Source: Sphingobacteriia bacterium (GTDB taxonomy: Bacteria; Bacteroidota; Bacteroidia; Chitinophagales; Chitinophagaceae). From it: DNA of 64,000 nucleotides. Below are positions 43,983 to 54,171 of the stretch, in pieces (within the stretch, counting starts at the first letter, position 1; each line of letters starts with the position of its first letter). The position numbers and the translations under genes were made by a program. The notes under the pieces are model-generated. The model was given only the letters and a program-made list of their open reading frames with translations. It was not told where the DNA came from and did not search any database. The stretch covers positions 434,001 to 498,000 of the forward strand of contig JAFKLS010000016.1 in assembly GCA_017304675.1 (NCBI GenBank). Reading direction: 5' to 3'.

Positions 43983-44729
43983 ATGCTTAAAAAAGAAAGA
44001 CAGGCTTATATTCTGCAACAGATCAATATTCACAACAAAGTATTATCGTCTGACCTGTGCGAGCAGTTAAATGTATCGGAAGATACTATCAGGAGAGATT
44101 TACAGGAACTTCATGAAGAAGGTAAGCTGGCAAAAGTGCATGGCGGTGCCTTATCAAAATCATTTCACTTTACGCTGCAAAAAAATACCATTTACCAGCA
44201 CCCGGCCAAAAAAATCATTGCGCAAAAAGCAATCTCTTTAATTCAGGATGGGATGTTTGTATTATTATCCGGAGGAACCACTATTATAGAGTTGGTAAAA
44301 TCTTTACCGGAAGAATTGAATGCTACTTTTATAACGGTAAGCATACCCACGGCACTTGAATTATTGAATCATCCAAATGCAGAGGTGATTTTTATTGGAA
44401 ACAAATTATCAAGGTCAGCACAAATATCAGTAGGAGCAGAGGTTGTTAAAAAACTGTCAGAAATAAGAGCAGACCTTTGTTTTTTAGGAACCAATGCCAT
44501 AGACCTTGAAAAAGGTATTACAGATTTGGAATGGGAAGTTATAGAAGTTAAAAGGGCAATGATGGCAGCAGCGAATAAAACTATTTCATTAGCTATCTCT
44601 GAGAAATTAAATACCACTCAGCGTTTACAAGTGTGTGCTCCTGAAGAAATTGACGGGCTGATTACAGAACTGAAACCAGATGATGAACTTTTAAAACCAT
44701 ATGCTTTAGCAGGTATTGAAATCCTGTAA
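43983..44729 (+). CDS. DeoR/GlpR-family transcriptional regulator
   Basis: A 248-residue regulator. The N-terminal winged HTH is RQAYILQQINIHNKVLSSDL then LNVSEDTIRRDLQEL and KVHGGAL (residues 5-60). The C-terminal sugar-phosphate-sensing DeoRC domain has LLSGGTTIIELVKSLPE and LGTNAIDLEKGITD. Such proteins usually repress sugar or nucleoside catabolism. Its target is not evident; susC is in the same direction 404 bp downstream beyond a terminator. Confidence 0.92.
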   Translation: MLKKERQAYILQQINIHNKVLSSDLCEQLNVSEDTIRRDLQELHEEGKLAKVHGGALSKSFHFTLQKNTIYQHPAKKIIAQKAISLIQDGMFVLLSGGTTIIELVKSLPEELNATFITVSIPTALELLNHPNAEVIFIGNKLSRSAQISVGAEVVKKLSEIRADLCFLGTNAIDLEKGITDLEWEVIEVKRAMMAAANKTISLAISEKLNTTQRLQVCAPEEIDGLITELKPDDELLKPYALAGIEIL

Positions 44730-45133
44730 TTCAGATGATTAAATCTTCAAACTCTGCCTAATAAACTGCAAATACTTGCAGTTTATTTTTTTTGCGACTT
44801 CTTTCTTCGGAGGTCTGCAATTTTACTAATGAAATAGATAATAATAAATATATTTTATAATGTTTAAAATATTGATTATTAAATAGTTATACTTATTAAG
44901 TAAATTTTAACATCTGTTATATATTAACATTTTTTTAAAATAGTTGCGAATATTTGCCATTTTTTTATTCACAAATCCCCTTTTTTTTACAACAAGATGC
45001 AGTTTTTTACAAATTTTATTTGTATTTATGTAAAATTGTTTGCAAAACCTGCATTAAAAATATTTCAATGCGTTTTTTTGCTGGTTTATTGGTAAAACAT
45101 AGAATTTTTATTTCTAAAAACCCAAATGCTATT
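44730..45133 (+). other. AT-rich gap with deoR terminator and susC upstream region
   Basis: This 404-bp gap contains the terminator at 44761-44793 and then about 300 bp of extremely A/T-rich DNA with many T-runs. An open frame extends susC upstream through it to 44954, but the sequence there (MPFFYSQIPFFLQQ) looks non-coding. No clear -33/-7 pair stands out. Regulatory sites for susCD are expected here, none could be named. Confidence 0.6.
44761..44793 (+). terminator. Rho-independent terminator after deoR-family gene
   Basis: An 11-bp stem (44761-44771 with 44776-44786, ATAC loop) is followed by T7. Confidence 0.87.
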
Positions 45134-48100
45134 ATGAGAAAAATTACTCGAATGATGAAAACGGGTATAACGATGCTTCTTTTCATTATTTCATCCTGCT
45201 CTGTGCTTGCGCAGGAAAAAACTGTTTCAGGTACTATTTTGGCAGATGAAGATGGTGTTCCTTTAGTAGGGGTAACTGTTACTAACCTCGCTACAGGGAA
45301 ACGTACCCAAACCAACGATAAAGGGTATTATTCAATTGTTGCTTCTAAAGGTAATGTATTGTCAATTGCTTATGTTGGATTTGTTACAAAAGAAATGGTG
45401 GTTACTGATGACAAATTCTTTAATACTAAATTAGTAGCAAGTAACGATGCATTAAACGAAGTGGTAGTTACTGGTTACGGGCAAAAGAAAAGTAAAAGGG
45501 AACTGCCTTACCAGGCTGTTACTGTAAACGGAGAAGATATAGCACAAACCAAAAGAACCAATTTTTTAAATGCGCTAGCAGGAAGGGTGCCTGGTTTAAC
45601 AGTTACATCTACATCAGGATTACCAGGGGCCAGTGCTCAAATATTATTGAGAGGTGGAACTTCTATAGGTGGTAATAATCAGCCCTTATTCGTTGTAGAT
45701 GGATTGCCCATGAGTAATGGTTCTGTAGATCAGAATGACTTACCCAGCGCTTCTAATGTAAGTGGCGCAGGGGCAAATTTAAGTCTAGCAAACAGGAATA
45801 GTGATTATACTAATAGAATAGCAGATATTAACCCTGATGATATTGAAAGTGTGGTAATTTTGAAAGGACCAGAGGCAACTGCAGCGTATGGGTCTGATGG
45901 TGCAAGTGGTGCCATTGTGATAACTACAAAAAAAGGGGCTAGCGGCAAAACAAAAATCACTTATTCAAATGCTTTTTCTGTCTCTGAAGTGTATCGTTAT
46001 CCTCAAATTCAGCAAGTTTATACTAGAGGTTCTAATGGTGTTTATGATCCTACTGCTTACGGTACTTACGGCTATTCTTTTTTTGGACCGAAATATCCCG
46101 ATAACACTATATTCTACAATAATATTAAAAATTTCTTTGTAAGAAGTTTTTCACAGCAACACAATTTGTCTTTATCAGCTGGTACTAACGACTTAAACTA
46201 TCTATTTACTGTTGGGCTAGTAGATCAGAGTGGAGTAGTACCCAATACAAAATTATTGCGTTACAATTTCAGATTTACTGCATTCGCTCAATTAAATAAA
46301 AGGTTTAAATTATCAACAACGTGGGCATATACATCTTCCAACAATAATAAGGCAGTAAAAGGTGCGGGTAGTTTTTATACTAATCTAATGACTTTTCCAA
46401 CAGATGTTGATGCAAGGGATTATATTAATCCAGACGGAACGAGGAAAATACTTAGAAATGTTTCTCCATCTGTTGAATTGAATAACCCGTTTTGGGATGT
46501 AAATAAAAACGTATCTAACGATAAATCTTATAATTTATCGGGTAATGTTAATTTAACCGCTAATATTACTAAGGGGCTTACTGCCACTACCATATTAGGT
46601 ATTAATCAATATAATACATTGGGATTAATGATGTATCATCCTTATTCCCGCGAAGCATATACTTTAGGTGGTTATTTGAACACATTTGAATTAACATTCA
46701 GCGGACTAAACGGTACTGTTAGAGTAAACTATAGGAAGTCTATCAATAATATTATAACTAATGACTTATATGTTGGAGGTTATTTTGAAGATAACAGGTC
46801 TACATTAAATGCTCAAAGAGGAGAGAGATTTTATGAAGCAGACTTTATTTCTATTAATAATACTGACCCCACTTCTCGTATTGCAACCTTATCACAATAC
46901 CAAACCCGTAAGGTAAGAGCTTATGCTGGGTATACATTTGGCTATAAGAATTTATTATATGTTTCTTTAACAGGAACGAGAGAAGGTGTATCAACATTAA
47001 CATCTAAGTTTAGAGATTTGCAACCATTTTTTAATTACGGGTCTATTTCTGGAAGCTTTATCTTGTCTGACTTAGGCTTTATGAAACCTACCAAGAAATG
47101 GTTAAGTTTTGCCAAATTAAGAACTTCATATGCTACAACTGGTAAAGGGCCTTTAAATCCTTACATTATCGACTATTCATTTAATAGTGTTACCTCTACC
47201 GGTGGAGGCTATGCTTTAGGAGTAACAGGTAATAATTTCAATTTAAAACCTGAATACTCAAAAAATCTTGAAATAGGTGGTGAGTTTAAATTTCTTAAAA
47301 ATAGATTAGGAATAGATATTGCTTATTTTCACAATAAGGTAAAAGATAATATCATTGCCAATAGAATTAGCTATGGAACAGGATTTATTCTGCGATATCT
47401 TAATGGTGGTGAATTATCATCTAAAGGATGGGAGATTCAACTAACAGGTTCTCCAATTAAAAATAAAAAATTTACATGGGATGTAATTGTAAACTTTGAT
47501 AAAGCGAGAACCATTATCGATAAACTACCAGGTGACCTTCCTTTTTACTATGACTCAGATACCTGGGTTTTTGGAAGTGTGAGATCTCAGGTAGGAGTTG
47601 GGCAATCTCTAGGTAATTTATCTGGATATACTTTCATGAAGAATAATAATGGTGAACTTCTAATCTCTCCTTCAACAGGATTGCCTATTACCTCTCAATC
47701 TGATTATGTGCCAATTGGAGATAGGCAGCCAGATTATAAAATAGGTATAATAAACTCATTTACCTACAAAGATTTTTCTCTTTCATTTAATCTTGACATC
47801 CGTAAAGGCGGAGATGTTTTCAATGCAAATGAAATGATGATGACGATTAATGGTAGTAGCATTAGAACTTTAGACAGAGAAAAACCAAGAGTAATAAAAG
47901 GAGTATTACAAGACGGACTAGAAAACACAACTACACCTACCAGAAATACTATTGCTATTACTCCTTATTTCCGTAGTAATTATTATAACGGTGTATTTGC
48001 TGAGTCTGATTATATAGAGAATGTAAGTTGGTTAAGGATGAGGGATATTACATTAGGGTATCAGCTATCTAACAAACTACTAAAACGACAAAAAGTATTT

Positions 48101-48283
48101 AAATCTGCTTCTGTTTATTTAACTGCAACAGATTTATTTATGATCACTAATTATTCAGGAATGGATCCTAATGTTAACGTGCTTAATTCCTCTAATACTA
48201 AAGGATATGGCGGTGCTGGTATTGATTATGGAGCAATTCCTAATCCAAGAACAATTAACATTGGTGCCAAGCTAAGTTTCTAA
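45134..48283 (+). CDS. SusC/RagA-type TonB-linked outer membrane protein
   Basis: 1049 residues from the ATG at 45134, which begins a signal peptide ending at SVLAQ (residue 28). An N-terminal carboxypeptidase-regulatory-like domain follows (VSGTILADEDGVPLVGVTV, YYSIVASKGNVLSIAYVGF), then the plug (NEVVVTGYGQKK, LAGRVPGLTV, LLRGGTSIGGNNQPLFVVDG, VVILKGPEATAAYGSDGASG) and a 22-strand-type beta barrel. It imports large substrates through TonB. It pairs with susD 20 bp downstream; the ligand (glycan, peptide or other) cannot be read from sequence. Confidence 0.95.
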   Translation: MRKITRMMKTGITMLLFIISSCSVLAQEKTVSGTILADEDGVPLVGVTVTNLATGKRTQTNDKGYYSIVASKGNVLSIAYVGFVTKEMVVTDDKFFNTKLVASNDALNEVVVTGYGQKKSKRELPYQAVTVNGEDIAQTKRTNFLNALAGRVPGLTVTSTSGLPGASAQILLRGGTSIGGNNQPLFVVDGLPMSNGSVDQNDLPSASNVSGAGANLSLANRNSDYTNRIADINPDDIESVVILKGPEATAAYGSDGASGAIVITTKKGASGKTKITYSNAFSVSEVYRYPQIQQVYTRGSNGVYDPTAYGTYGYSFFGPKYPDNTIFYNNIKNFFVRSFSQQHNLSLSAGTNDLNYLFTVGLVDQSGVVPNTKLLRYNFRFTAFAQLNKRFKLSTTWAYTSSNNNKAVKGAGSFYTNLMTFPTDVDARDYINPDGTRKILRNVSPSVELNNPFWDVNKNVSNDKSYNLSGNVNLTANITKGLTATTILGINQYNTLGLMMYHPYSREAYTLGGYLNTFELTFSGLNGTVRVNYRKSINNIITNDLYVGGYFEDNRSTLNAQRGERFYEADFISINNTDPTSRIATLSQYQTRKVRAYAGYTFGYKNLLYVSLTGTREGVSTLTSKFRDLQPFFNYGSISGSFILSDLGFMKPTKKWLSFAKLRTSYATTGKGPLNPYIIDYSFNSVTSTGGGYALGVTGNNFNLKPEYSKNLEIGGEFKFLKNRLGIDIAYFHNKVKDNIIANRISYGTGFILRYLNGGELSSKGWEIQLTGSPIKNKKFTWDVIVNFDKARTIIDKLPGDLPFYYDSDTWVFGSVRSQVGVGQSLGNLSGYTFMKNNNGELLISPSTGLPITSQSDYVPIGDRQPDYKIGIINSFTYKDFSLSFNLDIRKGGDVFNANEMMMTINGSSIRTLDREKPRVIKGVLQDGLENTTTPTRNTIAITPYFRSNYYNGVFAESDYIENVSWLRMRDITLGYQLSNKLLKRQKVFKSASVYLTATDLFMITNYSGMDPNVNVLNSSNTKGYGGAGIDYGAIPNPRTINIGAKLSF

Positions 48284-48303
48284 TTTCTTAATACACTACA
48301 AAA

Positions 48304-49962
48304 ATGAAAAAAATAATCATAAACAAACTATTCATTGCAGTATTAATAGTTAGTACTATTGGCTGTAAAAAATATTTAGATATTAATTCCGATCCAGATA
48401 CAACACAACAACCTTCTAACAGTTCTGTATTACCACAATGTTTGGCTGCAATACCAACTGGATTGCAGTCTGATGGAGGTTTATATGTGGCAAAATATGT
48501 TCAAAACTGGCTTACCAACTCCGCTTCAAATGCAAATGTTTATGATCTGCAAGGTTATAACTGGTCTGGTGGCACAATGGCTGCTACCTGGAATATGACT
48601 TATTATGCAATGGGAAATAACTTAAACTATATTCTTGAAAATGCCACTCAAAAAGGTGAACCGGAATATATTGGTGTGGCATTAGCTCTTAAAGCATGGG
48701 CTTTTCAACATACAACAGACTATAATAGTGATATCATTTTTTATGATGCATTTAAATCTAATACATTTACTTTCCATTACGACTCACAAGATGTTGTTTA
48801 TAAAGGTGTTGATTCCATTTGTAGATTGGCTATTACATATTTAGACCAAGCCATCGCAAAGAATTACACAGGCACTTTAAAACTTGGCGATTTGGTATAT
48901 AGCGGTGATGCATCAAAATGGAAAAAATTTGTATATGGTATTTTAGCAAGAAATTGGCATCATTTAACTAATAAATCAATATATAATGCAGATTCTGTCA
49001 TAAAATATTGCGACAACGCAATGGGAAGTGTTAACGACGATTTTTGTGTTCCTTTTGATGCAACAATTAATAATAACGCTAATTACTTTGGGACTTTTAG
49101 GGACAATATGACTAGCTTAAGGCAAAGTAATTTTATTGTAAGATTGCTTGATGGGACAGCATTAGCTGGCAATAATGCTATTGTAGCTAACAGAGATCCT
49201 AGAATGGCTTATATGTTAGCATGTTCTCAGGATACAACTAATGGAAATGGGGGATATAGAGGGGTTGATCCCGGGCAAGGAGATCCATATAGTGGTGTAA
49301 CAACAGGCACTAATGCAAGAAAACGCGTTGCAGCTGCATATGGAGATAGTTTATACGCCAGCCCAAGCCCTGGTGTTTTTATAAATGGTTCTGGGAAATA
49401 CCTATTCCAAAATAAAGCGATATTTCCGGTAATGACATATTCTGAAATGCAATTTATTAAAGCAGAGGCTGCTTTTAGAAAAGGGTACTCAACAATTGCT
49501 CTAACTGCCTATAGAAATGGAATTCAAGCGCATTTTGATTTCATCAATAGAAATTACACAGGGATAAGAAATGCATCTAATCTTTATTCAACATCAACAA
49601 TACCTTCAACCATAGTATCTAAATATTTGGCCAGCGCCAATGTTAAGCAAACAGAAGCTAGTTTAACATTAACGGATATTATGCTACAAAAATATATTGC
49701 ACTTTGGGGATGGGGTTTTTTTGAAACCTGGGTAGATATGCGCAGATATCACTACATAGACACAGATCCTGCAACTTCGCTACCAGTATATAAAACATTT
49801 TCTTTGCCTACGCCTTTATACGCACCCAATAATAACAAACCTGTTTACAGGGTTAGGCCACACTATACATCTGAATATACATATAATTACTCTGAATTAC
49901 AAAGGGTTGGCGCTTTCGCCAATGATTATCAAACAAAAGAAATGTGGTTTAGCCAACCTTAA
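48304..49962 (+). CDS. SusD/RagB-type nutrient-binding lipoprotein (SusD-like_2)
   Basis: A 552-residue outer-membrane lipoprotein. The signal ends with the lipobox STIGC (C21), then KKYLDINSDPDTTQQP, the hallmark of the SusD-like_2 subgroup. TPR-type helices follow, with FIKAEAAFRKGYSTIALTAYRNG near the C-terminus. It forms the lid over the SusC barrel and binds substrate at the surface. No glycoside hydrolase, peptidase or sensor is next to it, so this is a minimal uptake locus. Confidence 0.93.
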   Translation: MKKIIINKLFIAVLIVSTIGCKKYLDINSDPDTTQQPSNSSVLPQCLAAIPTGLQSDGGLYVAKYVQNWLTNSASNANVYDLQGYNWSGGTMAATWNMTYYAMGNNLNYILENATQKGEPEYIGVALALKAWAFQHTTDYNSDIIFYDAFKSNTFTFHYDSQDVVYKGVDSICRLAITYLDQAIAKNYTGTLKLGDLVYSGDASKWKKFVYGILARNWHHLTNKSIYNADSVIKYCDNAMGSVNDDFCVPFDATINNNANYFGTFRDNMTSLRQSNFIVRLLDGTALAGNNAIVANRDPRMAYMLACSQDTTNGNGGYRGVDPGQGDPYSGVTTGTNARKRVAAAYGDSLYASPSPGVFINGSGKYLFQNKAIFPVMTYSEMQFIKAEAAFRKGYSTIALTAYRNGIQAHFDFINRNYTGIRNASNLYSTSTIPSTIVSKYLASANVKQTEASLTLTDIMLQKYIALWGWGFFETWVDMRRYHYIDTDPATSLPVYKTFSLPTPLYAPNNNKPVYRVRPHYTSEYTYNYSELQRVGAFANDYQTKEMWFSQP

Positions 49963-50007
49963 AATATTTAAACAGTAAAATTTTGTATTATAATTAATAA
50001 AATTATT

Positions 50008-50787
50008 ATGAATAAAAAATATCTCTATTTCAATATTGTGTTATTTGCTTCACTGACTATGCTTATATGGTCTTGCAAGAAGAATGAACTTAGAGTCTCT
50101 CCTTTTGATTATACAGATGGAATGGGTATGTTAAAAATCAATTACGCTTCACCTTATGCACTTAATCCATCGGTTCAGATTAAAATTAATGGTGAAAAAG
50201 TAAGCCCAAGTAATATTACATATGCTACTCCATTTCCTGGTGGCGGGCTAAACACAGGCGGTTCAAATTATGCTGATTATTTTTCAGTACTGCCAGGTAC
50301 TGACTCAATTTTAATTAGCATTCCAAAGAAAAATTCGAATGAAGACTCTATCATTCTATTCAAAACAACCGTAAATGTTGTTGCAAATAAATATCAAACT
50401 TTACATATAGCTGACACTTCTGCTGCTACACAAACAGTTTATACGGTTGATCCCGGCAATAAACCCGATTCCGGTAGGGTATTATACAGATTCATAAATT
50501 TATGCCCAAATTCTACGGGATTAGACTTGTATTTTGGAACAACAATGATTTCTTCAAATGTAGCATATAAGCAAGTAACAGACACTTTTTCTTTGCCAGC
50601 TGGTAATTCTCTTGCATGGTCTTTAAGAACTGCCGGTGGAACTACCACACTAAGTTCTGCTGCTACGTATACTAACTCTGCCACTGTTGCGAACCAGCGT
50701 GTATTTACTGTTTATGCTAGAGGTTATATAGGTCTTCCAACTACAGATATTAGAACCGCAAAATTATCACTCTTATATAATAAATAA
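50008..50787 (+). CDS. DUF4397 lipoprotein
   Basis: A 259-residue lipoprotein (lipobox LIWSC, C23). The mature part contains two beta-sandwich units; the second (SGRVLYRFINLCPNSTGLDLYFG) matches DUF4397. It likely belongs to the susCD locus as an accessory surface lipoprotein, 45 bp after susD. It could bind the same ligand. A terminator follows. Confidence 0.82.
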   Translation: MNKKYLYFNIVLFASLTMLIWSCKKNELRVSPFDYTDGMGMLKINYASPYALNPSVQIKINGEKVSPSNITYATPFPGGGLNTGGSNYADYFSVLPGTDSILISIPKKNSNEDSIILFKTTVNVVANKYQTLHIADTSAATQTVYTVDPGNKPDSGRVLYRFINLCPNSTGLDLYFGTTMISSNVAYKQVTDTFSLPAGNSLAWSLRTAGGTTTLSSAATYTNSATVANQRVFTVYARGYIGLPTTDIRTAKLSLLYNK

Positions 50788-50797
50788 GTTAAAATTT

Positions 50798-50836
50798 AAA
50801 GAAGCCTGCTAATTTAAAGCAGGCTTCTTTATTTTA
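50798..50836 (+). terminator. Terminator of the susCD-DUF4397 operon
   Basis: A perfect 13-bp stem (50798-50810 with 50818-50830, 7-base loop) is followed by ATTTTAG. Confidence 0.87.
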
Positions 50837-50865
50837 GTTACTAGCTTAATTAAGATACAAATTTT

Positions 50866-53319
50866 ATGAGAAAAAAATATTTTGGTTTATTACTTTTTTG
50901 GGTTTCGGGTTTTTTGCTACATGCACAGATTTCAATAGATTCAGCACTATCCTTATACAAGGCAAATTTTCCGCAAGAAAAAGTACTACTTCAAATTGAC
51001 AGGAACGTGTATACTTCCGGTGAGACAGTTTGGCTAAAATCCTGGTGCATGCTTGATGGCCAACCTTCTTATTTAAGTAGCATCATTTATGTTGACTTGA
51101 TAGATGAGCATGGTACTGTTCTTAGTAAGAAGATGTATAAAACAGATAGTTTAAACAGTTCTCCCGGAAATATAGAATTACCTGCGGAATTAAAAAGTGG
51201 CCCATATTTGGTGCGTGCCTATACCTTATGGATGCTTAATTTTCCGGAATTTATTGCTAAAAAAAATATTTTCATTTATGCAAGTGATTATAGAACGTAT
51301 GCTAAGGAAAAAAGTAAAAAGCCCGAAATAAGCATGTTTTTCTTCCCAGAAGGTGGTAACCTGGTAGCAGGGGTAGACAACAAAGTTGCTTTTAAAATTG
51401 TTGATCAGAATGGCTATCCGATTAAAATAAATGGAACAATCAGTAATGATAAAGAAGTTGTAACTGAGTTCTCCACATTACATGATGGGATGGGTTTTTT
51501 TACAATCACTCCGGAAGCCAATAAAGTATATCACTCTAATATTAAAGTGTCAGGAGGGGCCTCATTACAGTTTAAATTGCCTCTACCAGTTGAAGGGATA
51601 TCTCTTAAAGTAGATAACTCTAACAATAACCGTATAAGTGTTTTTATTAAAAGAACTGAAACTGTTGCAGCTGTTTACAATAAAGTAAAATTAGTAGCTC
51701 AAATAGATGGGAAATTAGTGTATGGCCAGATGCTTAACCTTAATGAAGGGCAATTTGTGGCTTCGATTAGTAAAAAAAATATGCCCCCAGGCATATTGCA
51801 GATTACTCTTTTTTCGGAAAATGATCTTCCGTTAGCAGAAAGGTTGGCTTTCATCAGCAATTATTCAATAGTAAGCCCTGCTTTTGTGAACGAACAAGTG
51901 AACGTTACAAAACGTGCTTTAAACAAATTGTCTTTCTCAATTCCAAACAACAGATCATCTTTATTGATAAAAGTAACCGATGCTACATCGGATTGTGATA
52001 CGTGCATTGATAATGACAACATTCTTTCGCAATTGCTTTTAACTTCTGACTTAAAAGGCTATATAAATAACCCTGGTTATTATTTTAAGGATAAAAGTAT
52101 CGAAACACTTAGCCATTTAGATTTATTATTAATGACACATGGTTGGAGGCGTTTTGATTGGAAAAAAATTTTAGCCAATCAATTTAAACAAATTAAACAT
52201 CCTGTAGAGTCTTCGCTAAACATTTCAGGTATGGTTACCAAAAGCGATAGAACTGAAATTGTTAAAAATGGATACGTATCATTTATTATCAAAACAAGCG
52301 ACTCAACTACAATTTTAGCTGACGCAAAACTTACAGATAAAGGTGAGTTTACTTTGAATGACGTGAATTTTAAGAAGAAAGCCTCTGTGGCCTATATGGG
52401 TACTAACGAGAACAAGAAAACATATATAGTGGATGTTAAGATTTATCCATCATATTTTGATTCATTAAATAAAACTACCGATCAGCCATATCTTAATCTT
52501 GATACAATAGATCTCAACAATGCCAAAAATGGATTGGCAGCTTTTTTAGCAGATCGATTAAAGAACATTGATACTACTGGTTTAAATTACTTGGGTAATG
52601 TAACAGTTACGGCAAAAAAAATGTCGCCTGAAGACTCTTTAAACAAACATTTTGCAGAGGGACCTTTCCTGATGGGTAGAGGAATTAATCCTGCGGAGTA
52701 TAAAAATTATAGAACTATTTGGCAAATTATACAAGCTGCTGTTCCAGGTGTTACGATTAGCGGTGATCCGTTTAATCCTGATGTGAGTTTTAACCGGTAT
52801 CAGGCATTAAATGCATTTAGCGATAATACTGCATCCGGTTCTGATGAAACTCCCGGAGTTGTAATGGAATCGAATGGGATTGCCTATTTTTTAAACGGGC
52901 AAAATGTATTTAAAGATATTATTAACACGATTTCTGTTGATGATGTTGCATTTATAAAAGTATTGAAACATGAAGCGTCTGTATTAGGTGCTGCGCAGGG
53001 GGCAATAGCTATATATACAAAAGATGGCGTTAATATTGGTGCTAATCCTTACGATAAAACCTTTAGCAAATTTGAGAAGAACGGCTATTCGCTTGTAAAG
53101 GAGTTTTATAATGTTGATTATAATCTTTCCCCAAATGAAAACAAAAATATAATCGATAATAGAAATCTGTTATTGTGGAATGCTAAACCCATTATTGGTA
53201 AGGATGGAAAATATCACTTGAAATTTTTTAATAACGATTACTCTAAAAAGATAAAGATCAGCGTTCAGGGAATAGATGTTAATGGATCTGTAATTTTGGG
53301 ACAACAGGTTATTCAATAA
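50866..53319 (+). CDS. MG2-domain protein with C-terminal TonB plug-like domain
   Basis: An 817-residue exported protein. A signal peptide (to LLHAQ) precedes an alpha-2-macroglobulin-like MG2 domain (FPQEKVLLQIDRNVYTSGETVWLKSW, GPYLVRAYTLWMLN; residues 35-135). Several beta-sandwich regions follow. From about residue 575 a plug-like segment appears (YLGNVTVTAKK, VVMESNGIAYFLNGQNV, DVAFIKVLKHEASVLGAAQGAIAIYTKDG). No barrel follows the plug. The role is unknown; ligand presentation to a TonB transporter or envelope assembly are possible. Confidence 0.85.
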   Translation: MRKKYFGLLLFWVSGFLLHAQISIDSALSLYKANFPQEKVLLQIDRNVYTSGETVWLKSWCMLDGQPSYLSSIIYVDLIDEHGTVLSKKMYKTDSLNSSPGNIELPAELKSGPYLVRAYTLWMLNFPEFIAKKNIFIYASDYRTYAKEKSKKPEISMFFFPEGGNLVAGVDNKVAFKIVDQNGYPIKINGTISNDKEVVTEFSTLHDGMGFFTITPEANKVYHSNIKVSGGASLQFKLPLPVEGISLKVDNSNNNRISVFIKRTETVAAVYNKVKLVAQIDGKLVYGQMLNLNEGQFVASISKKNMPPGILQITLFSENDLPLAERLAFISNYSIVSPAFVNEQVNVTKRALNKLSFSIPNNRSSLLIKVTDATSDCDTCIDNDNILSQLLLTSDLKGYINNPGYYFKDKSIETLSHLDLLLMTHGWRRFDWKKILANQFKQIKHPVESSLNISGMVTKSDRTEIVKNGYVSFIIKTSDSTTILADAKLTDKGEFTLNDVNFKKKASVAYMGTNENKKTYIVDVKIYPSYFDSLNKTTDQPYLNLDTIDLNNAKNGLAAFLADRLKNIDTTGLNYLGNVTVTAKKMSPEDSLNKHFAEGPFLMGRGINPAEYKNYRTIWQIIQAAVPGVTISGDPFNPDVSFNRYQALNAFSDNTASGSDETPGVVMESNGIAYFLNGQNVFKDIINTISVDDVAFIKVLKHEASVLGAAQGAIAIYTKDGVNIGANPYDKTFSKFEKNGYSLVKEFYNVDYNLSPNENKNIIDNRNLLLWNAKPIIGKDGKYHLKFFNNDYSKKIKISVQGIDVNGSVILGQQVIQ

Positions 53320-53370
53320 GCGAATAGTGGCATTATTTTCGCGTTAGATTTGATTATATCGAAAAGAGTT

Positions 53371-54171
53371 ATGCAAAAAAAACTATTAATACTTGTTCTA
53401 GTAATTGCGGTTAAAAACTTACCTGCACAGAGTGTGAAAGAGTTATTGCAAAAGGTAAAAGTTAAAGATAGTAGCGGCAACATTTTAAAAACTGTGTTGA
53501 GCGATTCAACTTCTTCTAAGAAAAAATCAGTTACCACTACTAACAGTACCAATACTGTATTTAAAAATTTATCTGCAACAGATATTGGTGCCGGGCTTAA
53601 AGAGGCATTAAATAAAGGGATTGAAAAAACAACACAACAATTGTCTGCTACAGATGGCTTTTTTAAAAATGCTGCTATTAAAATCTTAATGCCACCAGAA
53701 GCCCAAAAAATGGAAAAAACTTTACGTGATATGGGATTGGGTAAACAGGTAGATGATGCTGTATTATCTATGAACAGGGCAGCTGAAGAAGCCACCAAAT
53801 CTGCCGTACCTATTTTTGTTGATGCCATTAAGCAAATGAGCTTTGAAGATGCTACAGCCATTTTAAAAGGCGGCGATAGTGCAGCTACAAAATACTTAAG
53901 AACAAAAACCACTCCTGCCTTAACAGATAAGTTTAAGCCTATAGTAGATCAATCATTGCAGAAAGTTGATGCAGGTAAATACTGGGAAACCGTTTTTACT
54001 ACTTACAATAAAATACCTTTCATAAAAAAAGTAAATACTGACCTGAAAAGTTATGTAACAGATAAAGCCTTATCAGGCTTGTTTATTCAATTGGCTCAGG
54101 AAGAACATAAAATAAGAACAAACCCGGCTGCACAAACAACAGATTTACTTAAAAAGGTTTTTGGCAACTAA
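53371..54171 (+). CDS. DUF4197 exported protein
   Basis: 266 residues from the ATG at 53371 (MQKKLLILVLVIAVKNLPAQ is a signal peptide); an in-frame TTG at 53350 is less likely. The mature part matches DUF4197: ATDIGAGLKEALNKGIEKTT, FFKNAAIKILMPPEAQKME, MNRAAEEATKSAVPIFVDAI, YLRTKTTPALTDKFKPIV. Function unknown. Its stop directly abuts that of the convergent J-protein gene. Confidence 0.88.
   Translation: MQKKLLILVLVIAVKNLPAQSVKELLQKVKVKDSSGNILKTVLSDSTSSKKKSVTTTNSTNTVFKNLSATDIGAGLKEALNKGIEKTTQQLSATDGFFKNAAIKILMPPEAQKMEKTLRDMGLGKQVDDAVLSMNRAAEEATKSAVPIFVDAIKQMSFEDATAILKGGDSAATKYLRTKTTPALTDKFKPIVDQSLQKVDAGKYWETVFTTYNKIPFIKKVNTDLKSYVTDKALSGLFIQLAQEEHKIRTNPAAQTTDLLKKVFGN

Noticed and set aside
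44954..45133. 180-bp upstream extension of susC
   Set aside because: A/T-rich non-coding composition, and the signal peptide begins only at 45134.
43983..48283. DeoR-family protein as dedicated regulator of susCD
   Set aside because: A terminator and over 400 bp separate them and no operator could be seen; adjacency alone is not evidence.
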